Numbered from the stretch's first letter, positions 23,888 to 36,268 are shown. The stretch: 64,000 bases of DNA from Larix kaempferi (GCA_027924585.1 BSBM01000372.1:9717001-9781000); one strand, 5' to 3'. Notes: generated by a model from the sequence alone, not told the origin. Made by a program: numbers and translations.

Positions 23888-24974
23888 TGTTAACACCCAA
23901 AATCACCCCCTAGGTTGTGGGAGAGGGTAAACTGGGGTAACCACTAACCAATCTTTAGCTTGTGCTACTGACCCAACACAAGCAGAGAGGGCTCTCTCTA
24001 TAAGCTCACGAAATACTGGAAATCATCAAGATTGTCAATAATGAAGAAAAACATACCAGCATTCATCATTCAAGCAATTCAATTACAACAATATAGAAGA
24101 TCAGATTTCTGTTGGGAACAAAAATAGTTTAAACGTAGCTTCACTGAAACATATGAATCTTTATTGGGCAATGGAGTCACATTCAAACAAACTCTGAAAA
24201 CGCATTTACAAATGCTTCACAAATGCATTTACATAGGGGCGGGATAATAAAAAACTCATAGTCAAAGTGATTTTTATTGGCAGAATAGAAGAAAAAAGAA
24301 ACAATCCATTGACATAAGGCATATAATAATGAATCCTACATCAATTTTAGCAGAAAAGTGATGGTGGAATACTTGGAAAAAGATAAGTAGAGCATAATTT
24401 CTATGAATTCTACTTAGCTATCACACTGCACCAAGTATGAAAGAATGTTACAGACTAGAATTAACAAAGAGATACACAATTCTCATGGAGAAAGAAGGAA
24501 CAGACTACGAGACCAGTTACACAAGAATCCCTGAAAACATTGGCTCAGCTTTGTAAATATTTATTCAAAATATAGCTCAAAATGTCTTACAGAACAATAC
24601 ACAAAAATTCCCATAAAAGTTTTCAACACTTTTCCATTCCATTACATCGCATATATAGATGTTAGGAGTCCTCTTGATCGACTCATCTAAAACTAAAAAC
24701 AATTATCGGAGTGACACCTCATTCAGGTTGTTTTCCCACTATCACTACAGAAACAAAAAACGGGTAGAAACGGCCTAACTAGTTTCTTACAACCCATTGG
24801 TATTTTTACTAAGTAAAATTTGCTTCAAGTAAAAAGTAAAGAAACTAAAGTAATAGTTCCAGCTGGCTATTCATATAGCCTCCTCAAAGAAGATTACAAA
24901 TTATCAAAAATAGGAAAGTCTTGTAAGAAGTCTCTGATTCCAAGCGAGCATCAACAACTATAAAAAGACAGGTA

Positions 24975-27900
24975 TCACTGAGGCTGATGGAGAAAGTATA
25001 GTGATTTGTTCTATTTTTCTATGTGGGCCCATTGATCTACAGGTGGGAGGTCATAGTCCACCATCTCTTTCACCATAAATCATATTTCAATGTGTTCACT
25101 GTAGAAGTGCGGAGGAAGCCTTTCACCAATGGCGATTAATCTGTTCAATATTTCAAAGTCCTCTTCGACCTTTTCCATCAAGGTTTTAACTATAAGCAAC
25201 TAGTTTAGGTGTTTGAACTTCGTGTGATCCATCCTCATCGCCCAAAGTAGGTTTTTATAAGTGTTGTGAGGGATTAGTTGCTGGTTATCATTCCAAAAAG
25301 AAGGTAACCCAATTTCAACCAGCTTATCAAACTGCCCTTTGAACTCTACCACTTGACTCTTCATCTCCTCAACTTTTGCCTCTACACTCTCAACCTGAGT
25401 ATATTTCCCCAAGATATTTCAGGTCGCAGCAAGTGTAGTAATCCGGTTCCCAATATTTAACTTCATCCTTTCCTCTTCTGATAGACCATTCAGGAAAGTG
25501 ATGGCATTTCATGTAGTTTCCTTGGGTATTCGGGTTAAGCTCTCCCTAGCAACTTCATAACCTGTAATAGCATCACTAATGGTTTTCCCTTTTATCCTTA
25601 TAAATCAAGGTAGGTTCTAAATTTCTCAGTTTCCTTAATGATCCTGTCCCATACCAAGTGTTTGCATCCTTATAAAGCCACATGCCCGATAACCTGATGA
25701 GTGAGTTTTTTATTGATCTCAATCAATTCCTTGTGCTTCTTTTGGAGGACCTTTAGATCTTCTTCCCTTTTACTACTCTCTTCTTCCAACCTTTGAGCCT
25801 TTTCTTTCATCTCCTTGATTTCCACGTCTTTCAGGATGATGTGAGACATAGCCTGCACCAGACTGTCGGTACAATTGCTTTCCCCAGTTTGGTTCGAATT
25901 GGTAGCCCACATGTCCAAATTGGACAAGTTAGTTTTCAAGTCATCAAGCTGTTTCTCTAAGCTTATCCTCTCTTCTTTCTAGCTATCTTTCTTCTCTGCA
26001 AACTTCAGCAATTCTTCTTTGCAATCACTTATTTCCTTAGACAAGTCTTCTTTTTGCTTTTCAAAGTCCATCTCTTCAGGAGCATCGATCAGTCAGATAT
26101 TTGGAACTTTTTCCTTCTTCTGTAACTTCTGAATCAGCTTGTCTTTTTCTACTAACATCTTGCTCATGCTTTTTCCTCTGCCATCACATATGACTAGGTT
26201 GGATTGTACCTTTTTGACCTGCTCCTGGAGTGCTCGATTTTCACTTTTCTCTAGCTTTAATTGGTTTTCCAATTTTTTCACAGTAACCAGCAAGTTATCA
26301 CTTTTCAATGCTGCTTTCACAAAATCAACATACACAAGGTCAGTAACCTGTTTGTGAAACTGGATTTTGTCTGGTACTGGTATTTTTTCCCAATTGATCC
26401 TTGTCTTGGTCACTCCATCTTCCGTTACCATTGCCAAGTTTAAGATGTTGTCATGCATGCCTTTACTGCTCATCAGGGAAGTCTTAGACAGACCTCTAGC
26501 CATAGGCATTGAATCAAACAACGTCTGGTCCGATGCCCTCTTGTTTTGATCGTATTGCTTACAGAGGTTGGCCTTGGACTGAAATTTATTACCAACATTT
26601 TATTCTTGGACATCTCGAAACTTGTATTCTACCACTTGGATCTCAGGAGCTGAGGACTCGCCATCATCTGCCCTTCCAATATCCATTTGGACATTCCATT
26701 CCTCTTGGGTTGTGGAAACAATCAGCTCCTCTTTAGTTGGGAAGCAATTGAATCAGCTTGAATAGCCGCAACAACTAACTCATCCTGTATCTCTAATTTG
26801 GGTTGCTTGTCTCCATTACCTTCTTCAGTATCCATCTCTCTGACTTCATCAAAGTTTATTTTCCATCCCACTTCCACGGTGTCCGACACTTGATCTAAAT
26901 CCATTATTAAATCAGATAACATAATATATCCTCACTGCGTCTCCATGGCTTCCTCCGCCTCACGTTCCCACCTCAACAAATTTCTCCCCTTCAGTACCCC
27001 TTATGTTTTTGTATGCTCAAAAGCACTGAGGTTACATTCTTTCCTTCTCTTGGAAATAATATGTAGGGGGTCGTATTTGATGGCCACATCCTTCCTGAAC
27101 CCGAGTGGCTTCAATAATTCTTCCACCTCAGACAAAGCCTCTTTATTCTTGATGATGAAAGGGCCTACCTTCTAGGGGCATTTCACGTCCATGGTCTTCT
27201 TGTCCTTTAGGAATTGCACCTCTTCTAGGGCCAACTTATGTCTGATAAATTCCAATGCGAACATCCGCAGTGTTATAAAAGCGGGTAGAACATATGGCTC
27301 CTGCACAAAACTGTACAACCTAATTATTGTAGCTTCTTTCAACAAAAACCATTCACCGATAACCATTAAGTCCTTTAACTGCATCATTGCTTTCATTTCA
27401 GGAAACACTCTAGACAATTCTTCCCCAAAGATAGTTTTATAGACAGGGGGAAAAACATAGTTAAAATAATTGAAAGCATTTCCTACCAACACATTTGCTT
27501 CAAGTAGTGAGGAGAAGTGTGGGATTTCGGCGCTGCTGTACAGAATCATTTTCATTAGCTGTGTTTGATACCTAAAAAACCTAGTGTTCGGGAAACTGCT
27601 AAATTGAACATGTAATTTTTCTGCCAAAAATTGATCAAATCTCAAAGATGGGATGGGTCCGCTTCCGGACCTGGCCATACTGATGCTAATTCTAAAGAGT
27701 AAGCTTAATTGGACCCTAGTTACCCATAATTTGCTATCCAACCCTAAAAACTGAGCTAACAAAGAAAGAACCAACTTGGAACTGTCATTAAAAAGGCTGA
27801 CATTTAGGGGATAGGGTTCTTCAGAGATTTCAGAGTCGGGCTTCAGGCAAGTGGCTAAGAAATCTTGACGGATTTCTGGGTTGATTTGTCGATACAAAGA

Positions 27901-28278
27901 AACTATAGACTCCTCGAAAAAACCCTCCAACTCTTGCTATTGAGACTCAGGAACGAAAAATAAATTCCTAACAGTAGACACATCTATATTATAGACAACT
28001 CTAGACTTTTGGGCGTCCATGATTAATCTTTGGGGCTCTAAATAATTAGAAGAACACCATGCTACAAACTCAGGGACAGAGAACACCTGGTCAAGGCAAA
28101 ATAAAATGAATGACGACCTAAAGATGCCATGTATATCCAGTCCTTGGCCATGCAAGGCTTCCAACTTCCTTTTGATTTTCGGGACTAGGAGCCACATGCA
28201 TGTATCAAATACATCGGCGTCCCTGTCTTCCAGGGAAACCTTAACCCTAGAACTGGTAGAAGCTTCTTCTTCCCCCAT
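24975..28278 (-). pseudogene. ORF of about 1,100 codons inside the giant 3' LTR
   Basis: Starts MGEEEASTSSRVKVSLED and ends at a TGA after LHQPQ. Predicted order: a helical globular part of about 410 residues (IHGIFRSSFILFCLDQVF, FDQFLAEKLHVQFSSFPNTR, YVLPAFITLRMFALEF); an acidic linker (EMDTEEGNGDKQPK); about 300 residues of coiled coil (LKEKAQRLEEESSKREEDL-type heptads); and a C-terminal part of about 250 residues (YTQVESVEAKVEEMK, IGLPSFWNDNQ). The span is 3,304 bp, the same as in the 5' LTR copy. Disruptions include a TAG in ESQ-stop-QELEG, where the other copy has Tyr, and a one-base deletion near 26737. I do not recognise the protein. There is no RT, protease or zinc-knuckle motif and no signal peptide. 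The architecture resembles accessory ORFs of Athila/Tat elements, normally outside the LTR. Confidence 0.72.
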
Positions 28279-28458
28279 CTTATACTATAAAAGACTTAGA
28301 TTTTTTAGAAAAATGGCGGTTACAGACCCTACCTGTCACCTTAGAAGCTCTGCATGCACCCTGTCAAAGGTTGTGTCGCCTTCATCATCTGCCACATGCT
28401 GATAGACTTCCTAACTTCGACAGGTTTGGAAAAAAATGTCAACCTTCATGGGCACTTC

Positions 28459-28470
28459 TTATATATATAA
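28459..28470 (-). promoter_or_regulatory. TATA box in giant 3' LTR
   Basis: The minus strand reads TTATATATATAAG about 185 bases before the LTR ORF start. It is conserved at 61079-61089 in the other LTR, with the same spacing to its ORF. Confidence 0.55.
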
Positions 28471-29562
28471 CCATATTTCCATAACTCTCGGTCTCTTTGG
28501 CCTATCATCCTTTGATCTCATCCGTCTGAACTCTCACATGTCTACTTTCCATCGTCGGATCTGACTGCCCTTTCACCTACTGATTTGATAACCTACCCAT
28601 CTCCACCGTCGGATCCTCATCGCTAGTCCCCATCTGTTCCATTAATCTCATTTGCATGCATCTATGGGGTAGCATCGCATACAGCCAAAAAGGTTTTTCC
28701 TCTATCATCCTTGCTCTATGTGACAAGCTGTGGAGTTGACACCTGTCCAACGGGACCCATACCATCACATCTAGCATGCCACTATCCCTCGTGCTACTTC
28801 TTGGTGCAACGATGTATGACAGCCGTCCGCTTCTTCTCAGATGTATATCCATGGTGAGTCCCCATACTTGACTTAGCTTTTAGTTCCTTCATCTTCCAGT
28901 GGGGTCCCCCTTGTTATACTCCATACATTTCTGGCTTCCGCCAGTCGTTGATCTGGCTCTTCTTTCCACCCAAATTGTTAATCTGTCGAAGACTCAAGCC
29001 CTCCTTTCGGTAAATAAACCCAAACCCTTAGATCTCAAAAAATCATCTCCGTCGTAGATCCTTGTATCTGTCTCTACAATCGCATGCACCCAAATATGGC
29101 ATCACCCACTTCTCCTTACTCTTTGCGATGTGCTCCTAGGCTGACACATGTCTGGCGGGACCCAGCACATCGCATCCACTTATTCATTCTTCTCCTCACA
29201 ACTTGGTCATATGATGGTCTGTTAAAAATTGTAGATCTTGCTCCCACTTTTGATCAACGATGCCAATCTGCACGACACTTAGTCTTTCATAAATTTCCCC
29301 GCAGACTATAGGTTTGGGGTATTCTCCGCTTGCTTTCAACCATTTTCTTTTCCTATTAATACTCAGCCTTTAACATTAGACCCTTTCTATTGCATTGGGC
29401 CCCTCCTAGATCATTCTGTCGCATGTCTTAACATGTGGCCACTACCGATGGGAATCACTTCAAGCGTTTTTCTTAGGTAGTTGTATGATATTTCATCTTT
29501 TATGTACAAGTCTATAAGCTATAAAAGAGCAAAAATATGTAGGTGCTAACAATTGGCTCCAA

Positions 29563-30640
29563 CCGGGGATGCTATTCCAGGATAAAAGAATTTTCTCCTC
29601 GATTTGCTACAACAATATAAGGTCCCATCCACATATGGTCGAATTTCCCATGTTTATCTTCCCTCGGAGCGTCCCACTTCAGGACTAGGTCATTTATCTG
29701 AAATTTATCTTCTTTTGCTTTTCTGTCAAAGGCATTTTTTTATCTTTTCTTGGTGCCCCTATACTTTTTCATAGGCGCTACTTCTTAACTCATTCAATTC
29801 GATTATCTGGTTTACCCTTCGCTGCATGTGGTTTGGTTCTTCTTCTATCCCCTACAACAGCCTCATAACCGGAAATCCCAGAGAAACTGGAAAAAACCCT
29901 CAAATCCGTACACCAGTTGGAAAGGTGACATCCCGATGGCCCTCTTTGTACTTATTCTATCAACCCACAGAGCATATTTCAGTTTTGTATGCCATGATCT
30001 CTTATTGTCTTCTAACAACTTCTTTATGATTCTTACTAGACTTTTGTTGGATGATTCTGCTAGTCCATTTCCCTGAGGGTAGTATGCCGTTGAATGATTC
30101 AGACTAATATGGTATTTGTGGAAAAAATTTATCATTTTCTTAGAACAAAATGCTGGTGCGTTATCTGTCACTATTCTTTTGGGACACCCGAACCTTGACA
30201 GGATATTGTCTTCCAAGAAATCCATTATAACGCCTTCGGTTTCTCTCCTAGTTGGTATGGCTTCTATCCACTTAGTGAAATAGTCAGTGGATGTCAATAT
30301 CCATCTGTGTTTCCCTAAGGAGGGAGGGTTTATTTTTCCAATGAAGTCTAAACCCCACTGTTGGAAGGGTGCTTCTACTATGACAGGGTGAACGGGTAGT
30401 GAAATGACCTTTCTTTTTCCTTCAAAAATATGGCATTGGCGACAGGAAACCATTTCTTTGTATACATCTGAAAACATGGTAGGCTAGTAGAAACCAGCCC
30501 TCAGGATCTTGTTTATTGTCACCTTCCATGAATGATGACCGCCACAATCACCCTTGTGAAACTCCTCCTTCATGTGTTTAGCCTCATCCTCAAGTAAACA
30601 ATTTAGCAGCACACCTCCCGGGTCCTTCCAATATAGGAAT
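29563..30640 (-). pseudogene. giant Tat element integrase
   Basis: In sense: zinc-binding HHCC module (HKGDCGGHHSWK, then VSCRQCHIF), catalytic core with WGLDFIGKI, IVTDNAPAF and GLAESSNKS giving the D,D,E triad, FQLVYGFEG, and a decayed C-terminal region in which GPYIVVANRGENSFILE can still be read. The core is open for about 200 codons; the C-terminus is full of stops. The protein signal runs to within about 20 bases of the 3' LTR. Confidence 0.9.
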
Positions 30641-31440
30641 TGATTCATAATGCAATACTTCGCAGCTTTTAGTTTCACCGCTCTAGCCCTGCTTTTGCTC
30701 AATCCCAGTGGGGATTGTAAGTTTTGTAACACATACACAATGTCAACATACCAAGAGGATGCAGCAAATTTTGGTCTCACTTGCACTCCCGCATCCAATT
30801 GATTTGAATATCCTTGTAGGAAGTTCAATTGCAGAGAATCACAGTTGGCCTTGGTCATTAATTTTGCTAACCCTTTCCCTTTCACCAATTTGGTGGCCTT
30901 TATCTCCAGATCATATTCCAGCAATACAACAATCCATTTAGTTCTTCTTCCTTCAGGGTATGCTTGGGTGAGTATACCTTTCACAGCACTATTTGGGACA
31001 TGAGCAATGATGTGTGAATGGAGGATGTACACCCTGAAATCCTTTAGTGACTTGATCAAGGCATAAGCCTGCTTTTCCATAATATCGTATTTCAATTGTA
31101 CATCTCTTAGTACCATGCTGAAAAAGGCGATTGGTTGTTCAGGGTTTTGGGCATTTTTTTGTAACAATACTCCTGCCACAATGTGCTCAGAAGCATAGGA
31201 AAAAATATAAAAATATTTAGAAAAATCCAGACTAGTTAATACTGGGGCTTCAGTGATAGCATTCTTAATCGCCTTAAATGAATCTCTTGCTTCTGTAGTC
31301 CACTTAGCCTGATTTTCTGTTCTTAACATATTTGTAATATTAATCGTGATTTCGGCAAAACTGGGAATGAATCTTCTCAGAAATCCCACTTGCCCGATGA
31401 AAGACTGCACCTCTTTTTTGTTCCTTGGCTCTCCAAATTT
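30641..31440 (-). pseudogene. giant Tat element RT connection and first RNase H
   Basis: Sense order: MQSFIGQVGFLRRFIPSFAEI (RT thumb), FKAIKNAITEAPVLTSLDFSKYF, then an RNase H of the Ty3 type (AGVLLQKNAQNPEQPIAFFS, IMEKQAYALIKSLKDFRVYI), followed by WIVVLLEYDLEI and a linker to the integrase. The first acidic site reads YIFSYASEH where YIFSDASEH-type sequence is expected, so a catalytic residue is probably lost. It forms a single open frame with the zinc module of the integrase. One TAG-type break separates it from RT at 31441. Confidence 0.85.
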
Positions 31441-32280
31441 CTATATAGCACTAACCCTTTCAGGAAAAATCTTGATACCTCCCTTAGAAATGATATGACC
31501 CAAGAGTTTACCTTCTTCTAATGCAAAGTGTGATTTCTTAGGATTAAGAGAAATACCATATTTTATACATTTCTTAAAAACTTGTTCCAAATGCTTCAGG
31601 TGCTCTTCATCATATTTTGAGTACACAGTTATGTCGTCCATGTATACAACCACAAACTTATCCTTTTCTTCAGTGAATGCTATGTCCATTGCCCACTGGA
31701 AAGTAGCTACTGCATTTATCAGCCCAAAGGGCATCTTAGCATACATGAAAGTAACCCAAGGGGTGGTGAAAGCGGTCTTCTCTTAATCTTCAGGACAGAC
31801 CTTGATTTGATTGTACCCAGAGAAACCATCCATAGTAGAGATCCTTTCTGCCCCTACTACCTTTTCTAAGATTAGGTCCATTTTGGGTAGGGGGTAATTA
31901 TATTTTAGTGAAGCTCTGTTCAAGTTCCTGAAATCTATATAGATTCTAATTTCACCATTCTCTTCCTTACGGGAACCAGGTTTGCTATCCATTGAGAGAA
32001 TCTCAATGTGACAATGATTTTTGCATCAAATAATCTTCTATTCTCTTTTTCTATCACAGGCACCAGCTTAGGGTTTATCCTCCTCAACTTTTGCTTGAAG
32101 GGTTTCTCCCCTGGTCTAATTGGAATAGAATGTTGTATTATTGAGGTATCATATTCCTTCAATTCTTCATAACTCCATGCAAATGCAGCAGCATATTTCT
32201 TCATCAACTCTACATGTCGCTCCTTCCTTTCAACATGCAACTTCTTAGACAAGTTTACAAGCCGAGGCTCTTCTTTAGTG
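31441..32280 (-). pseudogene. giant Tat element reverse transcriptase
   Basis: Sense: IIQHSIPIRPGEKPFKQKLR, IVTLRFSQWIANLVPV, GEIRIYIDFRNLNRASLK, YPLPKMDLI, MDGFSGYNQIKV, MPFGLINAVATFQWAMD, catalytic VVYMDDITVYSK, and LLGHIISKGGIKI. Order and spacing are those of Ty3/gypsy RT. YMDD is intact. Two breaks near 31783 and 31992 split the domain into three open pieces. Confidence 0.92.
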
Positions 32281-32659
32281 CCCAGGTTTTGGTCTTCTAC
32301 CGCCTCTTTGGGGGGTTCAAACTTCAGTTTTTTTGCCACATCATTCTGGTCAAACAACCTCTCAAGGGGTATCAATCCTTTGGTGATATAATTAGTTTTC
32401 AATTGAACGATATCTTTTCCACCCAACATGTTTTTCCATTGTTTGCTTTCTCTGTCTTCTCCCTCTGATTTCCCTTGGTCTATCAGTCCTTTTATGTTCT
32501 CATTTTTAGTATCAATCTGAACATTAGCAAACTTGTCAGACAATTCCAAAAATCTTTTAATTTGTAAATCATCTTCAAATACTTGCGAATATTTAGAATT
32601 GCATGGAATAGATGGTCTATTCACCACTTCTACCTTGTATTTTTCCTGAGAGAAAATAG

Positions 32660-33065
32660 GAGTTTTAAAACCACCGGCAGTGGTGGCCAAAGAGTCTGCC
32701 ACCCAATTTTCAAATCTCGGGATCAACCAGATCTTGTGTTCGGTGAAAAAGTTCCCAAACATATCCCAAACTTCATTCCTATAGGCCCTCATCCTGGGGT
32801 GTTTTTCCTGATAACTATCATTTACTTGATTAACCACCAATTATGAATATCCAAAAACATGTATCCTTCTTGCACCCAAATCCTTCAAATCTCTCAGCCC
32901 CAAGAGTAGAGATTCATACTCAGCCACATTATTAGTACACTCAAAAGTTATCTTGTATGATAAAGCTCTAGACTCTTGATCGGGAGGTATAATCTAGACT
33001 CCGACACCAGCGCGATTCTTGCTCAGTGATCCATCAAAGTACATCTTCCATAGTCCTTCATTTTT
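32660..33065 (-). pseudogene. additional (archaeal-type) RNase H between protease and RT
   Basis: Sense: LWKMYFDGSLSKNRAGVGV, stop, IIPPDQESRALSYKITFECT, NNVAEYESLLLGLRDLKDLG, then VFGYS, stop, LVVNQVNDSYQEKHPRM, and later WLIPRFENWVADSLATTA. This is the RNase H fold of the type named RVT_3 in Pfam (MYFDG, NNxAEYEAL, VxGDSxLVxxQ, NxxADxLA). The third acidic residue is changed (GYS where GDS is expected). It precedes RT in the polyprotein, whereas the Ty3-type RNase H follows RT as usual. Possession of this domain marks the Tat branch. Confidence 0.85.
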
Positions 33066-33340
33066 CTGCCTTTATGAGGCCTCATGCCTTGCTGCAAACT
33101 CCTTGTCTTCCTCGAATTCATGGAAAAATGGGGGTACAGGATAAACATGTGGACCATCATTGAAAAGAATAGAGGAACCTATGTCCATATTCACATCAAA
33201 TATAGGGTGATTTTCAGGTTTGTCGTCACCGTTGACCACATAAGCCATTCTTTTCTCTCTGTATAGCTTCCTATTGCTTCCAAAAAGTGGTATAGTGGCG
33301 TAAGATAAGTCCATCTGCATGGTCCCTTTCAACTTTTTAC

Positions 33341-33715
33341 CTAGGATCTTGATAACAACATCCCAAACTTAGCAGGAAAATCAGCCACTACTATGTCCAT
33401 CATGACGCTCTTCGTTGGGATCTGGGAAAGGGTTACTACCACATATTTAATTAGATCCAGACATGGTACCTTTCTGGAATCAAAAGAATATAGGTCTTTG
33501 TAGGGTCTAGTGACTTCTAATCCCAACTGGTCCACCATTGACTTTGGCATCAAGTTCTGTGAAGCTCCAGAATCTATCAGAGCATTGTGTAATAACTTAT
33601 CATGGATATTCAAACTCAAATAAAAGGGAGGGACTTCTTCATCATCTGGCTCTTCCAGCTTGGAACCAAAGATTATAGTGGGGGCATCATCCATCACTTC
33701 CAACATGTCTTGCAT
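33341..33715 (-). pseudogene. giant Tat element aspartic protease
   Basis: Sense: VPPFYLSLNIHDKLLHNALI followed by DSGASQNLMPKSMVDQLGL, the aspartic protease site and flap-side helix of plant Ty3/gypsy, then KSVMMDIVVADFPAKFGMLLSR. It would process the polyprotein. A stop separates it from gag near 33728. Downstream, 33072-33332 is an open 86-codon linker leading to the extra RNase H. Confidence 0.87.
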
Positions 33716-33727
33716 ATTTTCTGCCTA

Positions 33728-34535
33728 CCCCTTTACCAGGCTATTGATCTCTTTCCTATATTCATTGTTTCTTAACAACTCATTTAAGGGGATAGAGATC
33801 TTTACCTTAGACAATTCATACTTCAAGCTGAATGTCGAAGCTGGCTTCCCTACTTTAGTGACTTCTAGTTGCCTTCCTTCTTTAGAATGTTGTCCCTTAT
33901 CTTCCAAGGTTTTCTGTGTATCAACCTCTGGCTATTTTTCTTTTAATTTCTCCATATTCAACTTAGTTTTGGAGGGCTGAATATGGGCGGCCTTCCCTTC
34001 ACTAATCGGTATCTCTCTGCTCCTTAACTTCATCTTCCTTTGAATATCATCTACAACATTCATGTAACCCATTTGGTACTGCTCAGAATCAAATTCAGAA
34101 ACCTTACTAGCATTCCCCATGTTGAAAAAGTCATGTTCCCTTTGGGTTAAGTGTACTTCATGGTCTAGAGTATCAAAGAGATGGATTTGGTCTCCAACCG
34201 ACTCCTTAGATCCTTCCTAATCCACCAAATTTTTAAGGAAAGGAGGCCTCATCTGGTGGTCTTCCTGATTTCTTGGATTTCTTGGAGGGGGCGGCCTTCT
34301 AAAGTTAGCATTTATTATCTAATTTTTGGGTTGTTCCCTAGTAGGAGGTTTATTTTCCATGGCTAACCTATCCATCATATTTTCCATGGTTTTCATCATA
34401 GTATCAAACTTGGCATCGTTAGAAGAGGAGGCAAGGGTTTGATTTTCTTGCTTCTTTTTATCTGCTTCAGTTTTCCTCTTTATCTTCCCCGAAGCAATCA
34501 TATTGGCTTCCACCTCTACAACATCTTTCAGCATA
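33728..34535 (-). pseudogene. giant Tat element gag, C-terminal part
   Basis: It continues the gag frame directly across the Athila-like insertion (LPA before, MLKDVVEVEANMIASGKIKR after). It is Lys/Glu-rich and contains MKTMENMMDRLAMENKP, a proline-rich stretch and YQMGYMNVVDDIQRKM. No zinc knuckle is visible. Stops: near 34319 (KN-stop), 33932 (EK-stop) and 33725 (KG-stop). Confidence 0.78.
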
Positions 34536-34540
34536 GCAGG
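34536..34540. repeat. target-site duplication of the Athila-like element, left copy (GCAGG)
   Basis: GCAGG before TGTTGGG, identical to 48277-48281 after the right LTR. Joining the flanks restores the host element's gag frame. Confidence 0.94.
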
Positions 34541-36247
34541 TGTTGGGACTAGGTTGAGACAAAGTTTTGGAAACACCTTTTTGAGGCAAGCAGGGAAAGC
34601 TGAGCTGAGCGCAGCTCATAAATACAATTTTGGCTAAGTATTGAGGACGCTGCGAAGTTGCGCGCAACATCCAACTTTTGACCAGACTGCGAAGTTGCAC
34701 GCAGCATCGAAGTTTTGGACATGATGCGAAGACCAGTACTGTGCCAAAGCAATGCTGCGGAGTTAGGAGGCCATGTGGAGCCAGCAAAGCGGTGTGCTGG
34801 ACAAGTATCAAGTGCAAGTACCGGTTGGACCGGTAGCAGCCATTTTTGGAAAGATATGCCAGGATTGCCGAGCGGCGGACATAGGGAAATCAGGAAGGCG
34901 GCCACACGTGGATTGTTAAGGAAAGCGATGTTTGGCATGCTTAGAAGGTAAAACCATTAGAGAGAAACGGTTCGGCAGAAGCATCCTGTAGGCATGCTTG
35001 CGACAGGAAGGCCGATAGCGACAAGATGAGGATGTGGAGATCCACCACGATCAAGCAAATGCTACCAGGAGCCAGCAAGCCGGTTTGGAAAACCGGCACA
35101 GTTTTGGAAACCCTTAGGGTTTTGGGTTTTAGGTCTTCGACATTGTACAGACATGACCTTCGGGCATGATCTGTTTAAGAAGACAATTTTGTATGGGATG
35201 GGGTTGTTGTTGGGTTGTTGGTTGTTATTGCTCTATTTTTGGGGGCTAGATGCTAGCTGTTAGAGTAATCATGAGATAACCTCTTGTATTGTAAAATTTC
35301 TCTGAGCTGAGAACATTGTAAAGGCTCTATAGCTATGTGCGCAGAGACCTAGCTGAGAGAGAGGAGAGTCTGCAGCTGAGTGCACAGACTAAGAACGGAT
35401 GCCCCATCCCCTTTTGAAAGAAATATATTACCAACCATTCTTGTGGATGTAGCTTTCCATCCGGGGTAGTGAACCACGTTAAATCCTGTGTTATGTGATG
35501 ATGTTTTATGAATGAATGACTGTCTGTATTGCCTGTAGAATGAATGTTTGAATGTTTCCTTGCATGCTGTAATAGGGGAACTTTGATATGCATTTACCAA
35601 TAGGAGAAGTTTGGGAATGATATGCTAGATTCCACGGGAACAGATGAATGGCAAACATTTCAATTATGTGTTAGGATCGTGAATCAGTCATTTAAGCTTA
35701 AATACTTTCTTAACACAGTGAAGGAATGCAGCATGGTTAGTCGCATCTATCATTTTAGTTCACGTTGTAATAATCTAAGTCCTTGAATGAATGCTAGAAA
35801 GATAACTAGTAAGTGCCTGAATGAATGAACGAGTGATATTAATTTCAGTGCCTTAGCGTTTTCAAGATCTTCCAAGTAAAGAATCAGCATGGTTGACTCG
35901 CAGTTCCAGTAGAAGACTCGCAGTAGTAAGAAGTATTTAAGTGAATCCCACAGTGTTTCCTTCACCGCGTAGTACTGCTCGTAGCTTAGATCCTATTGCG
36001 TACCGCATCGCTTTGCCCCGTAGCGCACTCCTTCTGTCCTGCGCTGCATAACTTGTTCATATAAACAACTCATCATTTATTGTGGAAACCTGATTCCGTA
36101 GTACCCCATAAGATACACCTCGAGTGAGACCTCAACCTGCTCGTAGGTTGTTGCCGAAAGGGCCAGTGTGGGGTTTTGTTGGTCAAAAGGGAGAACCGCA
36201 AATAACCTGGGTCTAATTGGAAACCTGTGGGTCAATTTAAGACAACA
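34541..36247 (+). repeat. Athila-like 5' LTR
   Basis: TGTTGGGACTAGG to AAGACAACA, matching 46568-48276 throughout. Open frames within it (for example 34467-34938 minus) are present in both LTRs, are not conserved in length and look like chance. Confidence 0.95.
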
Positions 36248-36249
36248 AA

Positions 36250-36268
36250 TGGTTCCGTTGCCGTGCTA
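36250..36268 (+). promoter_or_regulatory. Athila-like primer binding site
   Basis: TGGTTCCGTTGCCGTGCTA, two bases after the LTR. It resembles the TGGCGCCGTTGCCGGGGA site I recall for Athila (tRNA-Asp). Confidence 0.6.

Larger units (their letters stand above)
23888..29551 (-). repeat. giant Tat element 3' LTR
   Basis: Plus-strand ends TGTTAACACCC and AGGTGCTAACA, the same as the right copy. In sense: about 1.1 kb of upstream sequence, a TATA box near 28465, an ORF of 3.3 kb, then about 1.1 kb to the end. The last kilobase (23900-24970) has no coding signal. Confidence 0.9.

Noticed and set aside
29552-29572. TTGGCTCCAACCGGGGAT as a plus-strand primer binding site next to the left giant LTR
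   Set aside because: All coding domains of this element are on the minus strand and gag lies at the other end, so a primer site here would be in the wrong place and orientation.
34467-34938. Overlapping minus-strand frames of 116 and 129 codons, with relatives at 46632-46932
   Set aside because: They lie in the Athila-like LTRs, differ in length and frame between the two copies, and have no family resemblance; they are chance frames preserved by LTR duplication.
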